A DNA stretch of 64,000 nucleotides from JAWKWH01 sp965204295 (lineage in GTDB: Bacteria > Pseudomonadota > Alphaproteobacteria > Rhizobiales > Rhizobiaceae). Shown piece by piece: positions 17,530-25,455 of the stretch. The position numbers and the translations under genes were made by a program. Where the stretch lies: NCBI GenBank assembly GCA_965204295.1, contig OZ241973.1, positions 248,001 through 312,000 on the forward strand. The letters are read 5' to 3'. The notes beneath the pieces are model-generated. The model ran no database searches. It was not told where the DNA came from and worked only from the letters and a program-made list of their open reading frames with translations. Position 1 is the first letter of the stretch; each line of letters opens with the position of its first letter.

Positions 17530-18024
17530 AGCGGGTTTTAGCATGGCGGATTTTGTAATTTTATTTCAAAACGCCTTTCGAAGGGTCTTTGAAAGCCATT
17601 CGAGCGCCTCTCTCCGTCGCCCGGTTCAACGAATCGTGCGCCGCCCTGTCCATGGATTCGGCGGCGGCGGCAGGCGCGCCATATCGCACGGCGGCGGCGG
17701 CAGGCGCGCCATATCGCACGGCGGCGCGGCCAAGACGTCGGTCGCGCGCAGCCCGCCTCGCGGTCATCTCCGGTAGCTGCGCTCGGGCAGGCCCGATTTG
17801 CGGCGGGCGGATGAAAACGAGAGGGCGGCCCGTTCACGGGATTCGGCGAAAAGACGCCGCGCGCTCCGGGCGCGAAGGGGCCTGCCGGCCGAATTACCGG
17901 AATTCGCGCCATAGGGCCATGAAGCCGCACGCTGGCGCGTATGTTTGCGCCGTGCTAGTCCGTGCCGGAGACGGCGCGACGAAGGGCGCATCGTTCGGAC
18001 CGGAAAAGACGGCGGGAGAATGGT
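17530..18024 (+). repeat. Ankyrin-cassette 5' region, copy 2, with a 30 bp tandem repeat
   Basis: No gene is supported in this 500 bp stretch. It holds the distal block (TGTCAGCGGG; then CTTTCGAAGGGTCTTTGAAAGCCATTCG, 17573-17600), an internal 30 bp tandem repeat (17661-17690 and 17691-17720, GCGGCGGCGGCAGGCGCGCC...), the block GAATTCGCGCCATAGGGCCATGAAG, and the proximal block GGCGCGTATGTTTGCGCCGTGCTAG...GCATCGTTCGGACCGGAAAAGACGGCGGGAG before the ankyrin start. The same blocks in the same order precede the genes at 49674 and 52690 on the other strand. Confidence 0.65.
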
Positions 18025-20685
18025 ATGAGAATTGGAATCGTTGCGATGATGGCGGCCATGGCGGCGTGTCCGGCCCTGACAACCGCGCGGGCGCAGCCCG
18101 ACTGCGCGAACTGGAACGGCGAGGGTTTCTTCGAGACAGCCGGCGCCGAGGATGTGCGCGCCTGCCTGCGGGCCGGGGCCGACCTCAACGCACGGGACGA
18201 GTATGGCGGCACTCCGCTGCACTTTGCTGCACATGAAGGCCATGCTGCCGCGATCGCAGCGCTGATCGAAGCTGGGGCCGATCCCGACGCACGGGCCAAG
18301 GATGGCAGCACCCCGCTGCACGCTGCTGCACATGAAGGCCATGCCACAGCGATCGCGGCGCTGCTCGAAGCCGGGGCTGATCTCCACGCACGGGACAAGA
18401 ATGGCTACACTCCGCTGCACGCTGCCGCTGAGGCGGGCCATGCCGCGCCGATCGCGGCGCTGATCGAAGGTGGAGCCGATCCAAGCGCACGGAACAAGTA
18501 TGGCGGCACACCGCTGCACTCTGCTGTGTACAGGGACGATGCCGCCGCCGCGATCGCGGCGCTGCACGAAGCCGGGGCCGATCTCAACGCACGGGACAAG
18601 AATGGCTACACTCCGCTGCACGCTGCCGCTGAGGCGGGCCATGCCGCGCCGATCGCGGCGCTGATCGAAGGTGGAGCCGATCCAAGCGCACGGAACAAGT
18701 ATGGCGGCACACCGCTGCACTCTGCTGTGTACAGGGACGATGCCGCCGCCGCGATCGCGGCGCTGCACGAAGCCGGGGCCGATCTCAACGCACGGGACAA
18801 GAATGGCTACACTCCGCTGCACGCTGCCGCTGAGGCGGGCCATGCCGCGCCGATCGCGGCGCTGATCGAAGCCGGGGCCGATCCCGACGCACGGGATAAG
18901 GATGGCTTCACCCCGCTGCACATCGCAGCGTTCGTGGGCCGTGCCGCCGCGATCATGGCGCTGCTCGAAGCTGGAGCCGACCCAAACGCACGGGAGGGCC
19001 AGTATGGCCGCACTCCGCTACACCTTGCCGCGCAGGAGGGACATGCCGCCGCAATCGAGGCGCTGCGCGAAGCCGGAGCCGATCCCGACACACGGGACAA
19101 TAATAGCGCCACCCCGATGCACCTTGCCGCGGAGAACAGCCATGCCGCCGTGATCGCGGCGCTGCACGAGGCCGGGGCCGATCCCGACGCACGGGACAAG
19201 AATAGCGCCACCCCGCTGCACTTGGCTGCGTTGAACGGCCATGCCGCGGCGACCGAGGCGCTGCTCGACGCCGGGGCCGATCCCGCCGCGCGGGGCCAGT
19301 ATGGCCGCACCCCGCTGCACCTTGCCGCGCAGGCAGGCCATGCCGCGGCGATCGCGGCGCTGCACGAAGCCGGGGCGGATCCCGACGCACAGGATGAGAA
19401 TATGTTGACCCCGCTGCACTTTGCCGCGCAGGACGGCCATGCCGCGGCGACCGAGGCGCTGCACGAGGCCGGGGCCGATCCCGACGCACGGGACAAGAAT
19501 AGCGCCACCCCGCTGCACATTGCCGCGGAGAACAGCCATGTCGCCGCGATCACGGCGCTGCGCGAAGCCGGGGCCGATCCCGACGCGCGGGACATGAATG
19601 GCGTTACCCCGCTGCACACTGCCGCGTTCGTGGGCCGTGCCGACGCGATCATGGCGCTGCTCGACGCCGGGGCCGATCCCGGCGCATTAAACAAGAATGG
19701 CCAAATCCCGCTGCACAGTGCTGCGTTCGGGGGCCATGCCGCCGCGATTATGGCGCTGCTCAAAGCCGGGGCCGATCCCGATGCACGAGACAAGAAGTTT
19801 GGCGCCACCCCGCTGCACTTGGCTGCGTTGAACGGCCATGCCGCGGCGACCGAGGCGCTGCTCAAAGCCGGAGCCGATCCCGACGCGCGGGACAATAATA
19901 GCGCCACCCCGATGCACATTGCCGCGGAGAACAGCCATGTCGCCGCGATCACGGCGCTGCGCGAAGCCGGGGCCGATCCCGACGCGCGGGACGAGTTTGG
20001 CGCCACCCCGCTGCACGAGGCTGCGGGGAACGGCCATGTTGCCGCGATCAAGGCGCTAATCGAAGCCGGGGCCGATCCCGACGCACGGGACGAGAATATG
20101 TTGACCCCACTGCACTTTGCCGCGGCGAACGGCCATGCCGCCGCGATCGCCGTACTGCGCGAAGCCGGGGCCGATCCCGATGCACGAGACAAGAAGTTTG
20201 GCGCCACTCCACTGCACAGTGCTGCGTTGAACGGCCATGCCGCGGCGATCGCGGCGCTGCTCGACGCCGGGGCCGACCCCGATGCGCGGGCCAAGTATGG
20301 CCAAATCCCGCTACACTTTGCTGCTGGACAGGGCCATGCCGCGGCGATCGCGGCGCTGATCGAAGCCGGGGCCGATCCCGACGCGCGGACCGAGGATGGC
20401 TGGACCCCGCTGCACGTTGCTGCGGGGTACGGCCAAGCCGCGGCGATCGCGGCGCTGCTCGACGCCGGGGGCGACCTCGGCGCACGGGACAAGAAGGGCG
20501 CGACCCCGTTGCACGTTGCCGCGTTGTTCGGCCGTGTCGACGCGGTCGCGGCGCTGCTCGAAGCCGGGGCCGATCCCGACGCACGGACCGAAGGTGGCAG
20601 CACCCCGTTCGATCTCATCCCGGAGGATTCGCCGCTGATCGGCACGCCCGTCTACCGGCGGCTGAACGACGCCCGCCGGAGCTGA
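18025..20685 (+). CDS. Large exported ankyrin-repeat protein (copy 2)
   Basis: 886 residues from ATG 18025, chosen because it matches the start of its paralogues (MRIGIV...) and follows a GGGAG site. A signal peptide (MRIGIVAMMAAMAACPALTTARAQ) precedes the Cys-bearing cap 'CANWNGEGFFETAGAEDVRACLRAGADL'. About 25 ankyrin repeats of 33-34 residues follow, then a C-terminal cap 'STPFDLIPEDSPLIGTPVYR' shared with the paralogue at 52340. The region 18386-18870 contains 2.4 exact copies of a 201 bp unit (two ankyrin repeats). A secreted or periplasmic binding scaffold is likely; the partner cannot be inferred. Repeat-driven length variation is expected. Confidence 0.88.
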   Translation: MRIGIVAMMAAMAACPALTTARAQPDCANWNGEGFFETAGAEDVRACLRAGADLNARDEYGGTPLHFAAHEGHAAAIAALIEAGADPDARAKDGSTPLHAAAHEGHATAIAALLEAGADLHARDKNGYTPLHAAAEAGHAAPIAALIEGGADPSARNKYGGTPLHSAVYRDDAAAAIAALHEAGADLNARDKNGYTPLHAAAEAGHAAPIAALIEGGADPSARNKYGGTPLHSAVYRDDAAAAIAALHEAGADLNARDKNGYTPLHAAAEAGHAAPIAALIEAGADPDARDKDGFTPLHIAAFVGRAAAIMALLEAGADPNAREGQYGRTPLHLAAQEGHAAAIEALREAGADPDTRDNNSATPMHLAAENSHAAVIAALHEAGADPDARDKNSATPLHLAALNGHAAATEALLDAGADPAARGQYGRTPLHLAAQAGHAAAIAALHEAGADPDAQDENMLTPLHFAAQDGHAAATEALHEAGADPDARDKNSATPLHIAAENSHVAAITALREAGADPDARDMNGVTPLHTAAFVGRADAIMALLDAGADPGALNKNGQIPLHSAAFGGHAAAIMALLKAGADPDARDKKFGATPLHLAALNGHAAATEALLKAGADPDARDNNSATPMHIAAENSHVAAITALREAGADPDARDEFGATPLHEAAGNGHVAAIKALIEAGADPDARDENMLTPLHFAAANGHAAAIAVLREAGADPDARDKKFGATPLHSAALNGHAAAIAALLDAGADPDARAKYGQIPLHFAAGQGHAAAIAALIEAGADPDARTEDGWTPLHVAAGYGQAAAIAALLDAGGDLGARDKKGATPLHVAALFGRVDAVAALLEAGADPDARTEGGSTPFDLIPEDSPLIGTPVYRRLNDARRS
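18386..18870 (+). repeat. 201 bp perfect tandem repeat inside the ankyrin gene (2.4 copies)
   Basis: Bases 18386-18586 recur at 18587-18787 without a visible difference, and a third partial copy runs to about 18870 where GGTGGAGCC becomes GCCGGGGCC. One unit encodes 67 residues, that is two ankyrin repeats (33 + 34). Confidence 0.95.
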
Positions 20686-20745
20686 CCGGCAAGAGTCGCG
20701 CACTCCGTATTGAACCTCGTCGCTCCGGTCCGGCCGTTTCGCCGT
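20686..20745 (+). repeat. Ankyrin-cassette 3' module
   Basis: CCGGCAAGAGTCGCGCACTCCGTATTGAACCTCGTCGCTCCGGTCCG directly after the stop is matched, inverted, downstream of the ankyrin gene at 52340 (52287-52345). From 20746 to 20963 there is no gene I can support. Confidence 0.6.
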
Positions 20746-20963
20746 TCGGGCCATCACTCCGCCGCGACCGGGCCGGCCATCAAGCGATTCTTCATCAGCT
20801 TGTTGTAGCTCTTGTCACCGGGTTTTAGAACGGCGCACTTAGCCTGTAGCGGCCAAATTCACTCCAGATCACAACTCCCTGACAACTCCAATCGCTGCAA
20901 TTCCTGTCCCGGCGGAAACGTTCTTCGCGATGTCCTTTGCCGAGGTGCTCTTCTCCTGGCTGA

Positions 20964-21422
20964 CTACTTCGACAATGCCGAAATGAGCTTATAGGCACCC
21001 ACGGCAGTCGAGAGCCAAGATGCGACGCCCGTCAGTGCGGCAATATACAAAGTTTTTTCCACCCAATGAGCATATGGAGGAAGCGGCGACCATTTTTCTG
21101 GATTTACGACCATCTCCAGATTTGCCCATTTATTATAGTACACGTGCGAGGCGATCTGAAAGTTCAACCAGGAGAGAAATCCGGCCGCGAACGAAAGTAG
21201 CAGTCCAGCAACAAAGTAATATCCGGCCACCTTCATGTAATTGGATGCATCACCCGGAAACCGAGCGATTCCGATAATCGCGCCACCGTTTACAAGTAGC
21301 AGCGACGCAATCAACCATTTGCCATATTGAAGGTGCGCATCTTGTGATTTCAGTGTCATTTCCCGATAGAATCGGTAGCGTTCACGTGCGATAAATGTAA
21401 AATCGTCTTTTTCCGCAGACAT
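20964..21422 (-). CDS. Small integral membrane protein of unknown function
   Basis: 152 residues, start ATG preceded by AGGAGG at good spacing. A charged N-terminal 35 residues (MSAEKDDFTFIARERYRFYRE) precedes three or four hydrophobic stretches (about 37-57, 65-88, 122-148). I recognise no enzymatic motif. The base composition is clearly more AT-rich than its neighbours, suggesting acquired DNA. It stands alone, on the opposite strand to the ankyrin gene. Confidence 0.75.
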   Translation of the reverse strand: MSAEKDDFTFIARERYRFYREMTLKSQDAHLQYGKWLIASLLLVNGGAIIGIARFPGDASNYMKVAGYYFVAGLLLSFAAGFLSWLNFQIASHVYYNKWANLEMVVNPEKWSPLPPYAHWVEKTLYIAALTGVASWLSTAVGAYKLISALSK

Positions 21423-21668
21423 CCCGTCCTCCTGTGTCCCGATGGTCTTGAAAGGGTCTCAAAGCCTTCTCACCGGCCATTGGAGGCCGATTGAAACCGG
21501 CCCCGTTGCCTACAACGGTTCCATCGTCTTGCACTGGCGGCTCAATCGGCGCCGGCCCTTTGGCCGTGTCTTGTTGACAGAGCGGCTGACGCGGACGGCG
21601 GTCAGATAACCGCAATATTCCGCCCACGCCGCTTGGATGATGAAACGCCCACACATTCGGTCAGGCTA

Positions 21669-21986
21669 TCACCGGTTATTCACTGGGAAAAGGGCGGCGC
21701 GCCGTTCGAGTTCAGTTTTGGCGACCTCCTTGCCGCCGCAGGCGCCCGTCTTGCAGTCGCCGATCTGCGGGAACCATTGCCAGCGGCCGTCATGGCGACG
21801 ATAGACGCGGCCAATCCTCTCACCGTCGCGCCACAGCGCGCCGTCATTCTTCCGGTCCGGCCAGGTGCGGTACCGGCCGTTTTCGATGCCGTTTCGAGGG
21901 GCCTTTGAAAGCGCCGCATACCGTTCATCAAGGCCAAAAAGTCCCGGCGAACGAGCCACCGAGAGCCTCCGGGCAGCGACAATCAA
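21669..21986 (-). CDS. Possible small hypothetical protein
   Basis: A frame of up to 105 residues on the minus strand contains a protein-like core 'GALWRDGERIGRVYRRHD' and 'CKTGACGGKEVAKTELERR' with a Trp-rich stretch (GRWQWFPQ). The start is uncertain (a TTG at 21986, no clear ribosome site). I know no function. The competing frames on both strands look less protein-like. The adjacent 21423-21668 holds nothing I can support. Confidence 0.35.
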   Translation of the reverse strand: MIVAARRLSVARSPGLFGLDERYAALSKAPRNGIENGRYRTWPDRKNDGALWRDGERIGRVYRRHDGRWQWFPQIGDCKTGACGGKEVAKTELERRAALFPVNNR

Positions 21987-22065
21987 CCGGATAAAACCGA
22001 AAAACGCGAGGTTCCCGGAAGTGTCCGGGCGCGAGGCCCGCCTTCCCTTTGCGCGGCGACGGCGT

Positions 22066-22668
22066 CTATTCGGCCGCTTTGGCCTTTTCCTGTTCCGCCT
22101 TCAATTTCTTCTCGAATTCCTCCCGCCGTTTCTCGATCCCTTCCCGCAGATTCCTTTGCCTGGCGTCGAGATCGGATTGCTGCAGAGGCGGCCCGTCAAA
22201 CGCGTCGGTGAAGCCTCTGAGCGAAATCCTGATGGGATTGCGCTGATTCTGGAAGTTGACGGAGGTCAGAGTCATCTCGGCGCCGCGCTTGAAGGAACCG
22301 ACCATCGCATCGGTCAAAGCCGCTTCCGCGATACAACGGTCGGGAAAACATATCGCATAGTCGATTTTCCGGGCTTTGCCGCCGTCGACCCGCATGCCGA
22401 CGCCCGGCGGGACCAACCGTCCGCTGGGCACCGAAACCTGAAACACTTTCCGGTTTACCTTGCCCTTCACTTCGATCAGGCTAACGCCGGTCAGCAATTG
22501 ACCGGAATCGGCCATGAGCAGATTCTGAACGTTGCAGAGTTCGGTGTTCTCCTGCCTGGAGCAGACCTTGAACCAGCCTTGCGGCGCCTGTTGCGCGCCC
22601 GAGTGCGCGGTTCCCGAGATCACAATCGCAGCGGCGCCGGCGGCGATGATTACGGCGCGAATCGTCAT
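22066..22668 (-). CDS. Invasion-associated locus B (IalB) family exported protein
   Basis: 200 residues from ATG 22668, with GGGAGG upstream. Signal peptide MTIRAVIIAAGAAAIVISGTAHSGA, then the IalB domain with its paired cysteines ('WFKVCSRQENTELCNVQ' and 'YAICFPDRCIAEA') and 'VPPGVGMRVDGGKARKIDY'. A charged, Lys/Glu-rich C-terminal helix follows (EKRREEFEKKLKAEQEKAKAAE, here split: 'EKRREEFEKKLK' and 'AEQEKAKAAE'). IalB was described in Bartonella as promoting erythrocyte entry, but the family is widespread in non-pathogenic Hyphomicrobiales and probably has an envelope function. It is transcribed alone, divergent from the binding-protein gene at 22913. Confidence 0.9.
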   Translation of the reverse strand: MTIRAVIIAAGAAAIVISGTAHSGAQQAPQGWFKVCSRQENTELCNVQNLLMADSGQLLTGVSLIEVKGKVNRKVFQVSVPSGRLVPPGVGMRVDGGKARKIDYAICFPDRCIAEAALTDAMVGSFKRGAEMTLTSVNFQNQRNPIRISLRGFTDAFDGPPLQQSDLDARQRNLREGIEKRREEFEKKLKAEQEKAKAAE

Positions 22669-22912
22669 CGTCCATTTCCTCCCGATCGTTTGCCTGCCGT
22701 TCACGGAAACGCCGGAAGCGACATGTTCAAACGGCATCCTGTCGCCCGATTGAGGCGACACAATGACTTCAGCTCGCGTCTTACAACGCATTTACCGGCG
22801 AATCCACCCGGATAATCCGCGGGTTCACGCCGGTTTTCCGATGTATGTCGCGCTGATACGATGCCGCGGAACGTTTCGGCGATTCGCGGCGCCGGACGTC
22901 TGGAGAGAAAAT

Positions 22913-24724
22913 GTGACCGGCCGGCCGATCGGAGCTATTTCGTTCACCATATTCGCGGCCCTGATATACACATCGGGCGCCGACGCCGGGCCGTCGCATG
23001 CGATCGCCATGCACGGCGAACCCGCCCTGCCCGCCGGCTATCGGAACTTCCCCTATGTCAATCCGGACGCGCCGAAAGGGGGCAAAATCGATTACGCCGT
23101 CAAGGGCAGTTTCGACAGCCTGAATCCATTCATCGTTCAGGGCGACGCATCGCGCGGTCTGTTCGATCAAACCTATGGATACAACGTCTACGAAGCTCTG
23201 CTCGCCCGTTCGCGGGATGAGGCGTTTACGCTGTATCCCTTGATCGCCGAGAGCGTCGAGACCGATGACGACCGCACATTCGTGGAATTCACGCTGGATC
23301 CGCGGGCGGAATTTTCCGACGGAACCGCGATTTCCGTCGACGACGTCATCTTTTCGATGGAACTGCATCTGACCGGGTCGCGGCCCCTTTATCGCCGCTG
23401 GGTCAAATCGGTCGAGCGGATGGAGAAGGTGGGCGAACGTGGAATAAGGTTCGTTTTCAACGATCTGGCGGACCGGGAAACTCCCCTGTTGCTGGCGCTG
23501 CTTCCCATCCTTCCACAACACGCCGTCGACCCGGAGACCTTCGACAAATCGACCCTGACTCCGATTGTCGGCAGCGGACCCTACACGATCGAAACCGTCA
23601 AGCCGGGTGAACTGGTCGTACTGAAACGCAATCCCGACTACTGGGCCGGGGACCATCCGTCGAAACGCGGCTTCGACAATTTCGACGAAATCCGAATCAA
23701 TTATTTCCGCGACGACAACGCGATGTTCGAAGCTTTCAAGAAGGGCCTGATCTCGTCCTGGATCGAAAACGATCCGGGACGCTGGGCCGGAGGATTCGAT
23801 TTTCCCGCCGCCGCCAACGGCGATGTCGTCAAGGAAACCTTCACCGGCGGTCTGCCCTCCGGCATGCTGGGTTTCGTGTTCAACACCCGAAGGGACACGT
23901 TCAAGGATCCCGCGCTCCGCCACGCGCTCGCATCCCTCTACGATTTCGACTGGGCCAACAAGAACCTGTTTTTCGGCGCCTATCGGCGAACCGGCAGTTT
24001 CTTCGACGGCTCCGAACTCTCGTCATCCGGCGTTCCGGCGGACGATCGGGAAAAGGAATTGCTGGCCGCGTATCCGGGCGCGGTAAAGCCGGAAATCCTG
24101 AACGGAAGATGGAAGCCGCCCTCCTCCGACGGTTCGGGACGCGACCGCACATTTCTGAAAGCCGGATTCGATCGACTGCGCGCGGCGGGATATCGCCTGA
24201 AGGACCGCAAGCTGACCGCGCCGGACGGCGGGCCCGTCTCGTTCGAAATCCTGTTGAACGGAAACGGCGGCGAGGCCGTCGCGTCGGCGTATCGGCGGAC
24301 CTTGGAAAAAATCGGAATCGAGGCGACCATTCGCATCGTCGAGGCGGCGCAATATCAACAGAGGCTTCAGACATACGATTACGACATGATCATGCAGTTC
24401 TATTACTCGTCCCTGTCGCCCGGCGCCGAACAGATCGGCCGCTGGGGATCGGACTCGGCCGCACCGGAGGGAACCTACAATTTCGCCGGCGTCGCCAATG
24501 CGGCCGTGGACGCCATGATCGATGCGCTGCTCAATGCGCGGGACCGTTCCGAATTCATCTCCGCCGTTCGCGCTTACGATCGCGTGCTTTTGAGCGGCGC
24601 TTACGTCGTGCCGCTCTATCATCGCGGGGAGAACTGGGTGGCGCGAAGGGCCGGCATATCCCGTCCCGGCAGGACACCGGTTTACGGTCCGCAATTCCAG
24701 ACCTGGTGGCATGGCGGCCGGTAG
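22913..24724 (+). CDS. Family-5 extracellular solute-binding protein (YejA-like, peptide type)
   Basis: 603 residues from GTG 22913, preceded by GGAGAG; an earlier in-frame ATG at 22763 would place 50 charged residues before the signal peptide. After the signal (VTGRPIGAISFTIFAALIYTSG) comes the YejA hallmark 'MHGEPALPAGYRNFPYVNPD' and 'GGKIDYAVKGSFDSLNPFI', then typical SBP_bac_5 sequence through 'GENWVARR'. Such proteins bind oligopeptides or microcin-C-like peptides for an ABC importer. No permease or ATPase gene lies beside it, so it is an orphan component whose partner genes must be elsewhere. The DsbA-like gene starts 46 bases after its stop. Confidence 0.9.
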   Translation: MTGRPIGAISFTIFAALIYTSGADAGPSHAIAMHGEPALPAGYRNFPYVNPDAPKGGKIDYAVKGSFDSLNPFIVQGDASRGLFDQTYGYNVYEALLARSRDEAFTLYPLIAESVETDDDRTFVEFTLDPRAEFSDGTAISVDDVIFSMELHLTGSRPLYRRWVKSVERMEKVGERGIRFVFNDLADRETPLLLALLPILPQHAVDPETFDKSTLTPIVGSGPYTIETVKPGELVVLKRNPDYWAGDHPSKRGFDNFDEIRINYFRDDNAMFEAFKKGLISSWIENDPGRWAGGFDFPAAANGDVVKETFTGGLPSGMLGFVFNTRRDTFKDPALRHALASLYDFDWANKNLFFGAYRRTGSFFDGSELSSSGVPADDREKELLAAYPGAVKPEILNGRWKPPSSDGSGRDRTFLKAGFDRLRAAGYRLKDRKLTAPDGGPVSFEILLNGNGGEAVASAYRRTLEKIGIEATIRIVEAAQYQQRLQTYDYDMIMQFYYSSLSPGAEQIGRWGSDSAAPEGTYNFAGVANAAVDAMIDALLNARDRSEFISAVRAYDRVLLSGAYVVPLYHRGENWVARRAGISRPGRTPVYGPQFQTWWHGGR

Positions 24725-24770
24725 CGGTCGGCGCGGCGGCGCGAACCGGCGCCAGCGTGGAGCACATTGC

Positions 24771-25454
24771 ATGTCCGGGAAAACGAGGCTGAATGCGGAC
24801 ATCGTGTCGGACGTCATGTGTCCGTGGCGCCATATCGGCCGGAAACGTCTGGAAAAGGCGCTGGATCAGGTTCCGGATATCGATGCCGACATCCATTGGC
24901 GGCCATTCCAGCTTGACCCGACACTGCCGCCGGAAGGGAAGGACCGCAAACAATATCTGTCGGAAAAGTTCGGCGGCGACGATCGCGCCGGGACGATCTA
25001 TCGGGCCATCGGGGAGGCCGGAGCCGCCGAAGGGATCCCGTTCGATTTCGAGGCGATCGGGGTATCGCCCAATACGCTCGATGCGCACCGGCTCATCCGC
25101 TGGGCCTCCGGCGCCGGCGACGGCGTGCAGGACGGACTCGCAAGACGTCTGTTCCGGCTTTATTTCGAGGAAGGCGCACATATCGGGAACCACAATGTGC
25201 CGATCGAGGCGGCGCGCGACGCGGGCATGGACGCCGCGGTCGTCGAGAGTCTGCTCGCGACCGATTGCGACCGTGAGGCCGTGAAAAGCGAAATCGCAAC
25301 CGCCAACCGGATGGGCATAACGGGCGTTCCGTGCTTTCCGATCGAGGGGAAGTACGCCATCATGGGCGCCCGGGACGCCGATACGCTGGCCGGCGCGTTC
25401 CATCGGATCGCGGAAGCCAAACGGCGGGATTGTCCGGATTCCGACGCCGGTTGA
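24771..25454 (+). CDS. DsbA-family oxidoreductase (FrnE-like) lacking the second active-site Cys
   Basis: 227 residues from ATG 24771. Thioredoxin-fold DsbA/FrnE features: 'NADIVSDVMCPWRHIGRKRLE' near the N-terminus, a helical insertion ('PNTLDAHRLIRWA'), and the cis-Pro strand 'MGITGVPCFPIEGKYAIMGA'. FrnE proteins normally have CPWC; here it reads CPWR, so a normal dithiol exchange is not possible with this motif alone, although other cysteines (as in TGVPCF) are present. It may act as an isomerase-like or monothiol variant. It is convergent with mfd, with one base between the two stops. Confidence 0.85.
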   Translation: MSGKTRLNADIVSDVMCPWRHIGRKRLEKALDQVPDIDADIHWRPFQLDPTLPPEGKDRKQYLSEKFGGDDRAGTIYRAIGEAGAAEGIPFDFEAIGVSPNTLDAHRLIRWASGAGDGVQDGLARRLFRLYFEEGAHIGNHNVPIEAARDAGMDAAVVESLLATDCDREAVKSEIATANRMGITGVPCFPIEGKYAIMGARDADTLAGAFHRIAEAKRRDCPDSDAG

Positions 25455-25455
25455 T

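Noticed and set aside
18807..20645. 612-codon minus-strand open frame opposite the ankyrin array
   Set aside because: A periodic Ser/Ala/Pro pattern that simply reflects the ankyrin repeat on the other strand.
16516..20685. CRISPR-like regular repeats
   Set aside because: The period is about 99 bp, in frame, and encodes ankyrin repeats; there are no unique spacers.
20740..20830. Possible C-terminal end of a lost minus-strand gene (KPGDKSYNKLMKNRLMAGPVA)
   Set aside because: Protein-like but too short to identify, with no continuing frame. Not annotated.
22763..22912. Upstream ATG start for the family-5 binding protein
   Set aside because: It would put 50 Arg-rich residues before the signal peptide and overlaps the IalB promoter region. 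GTG 22913 fits better.
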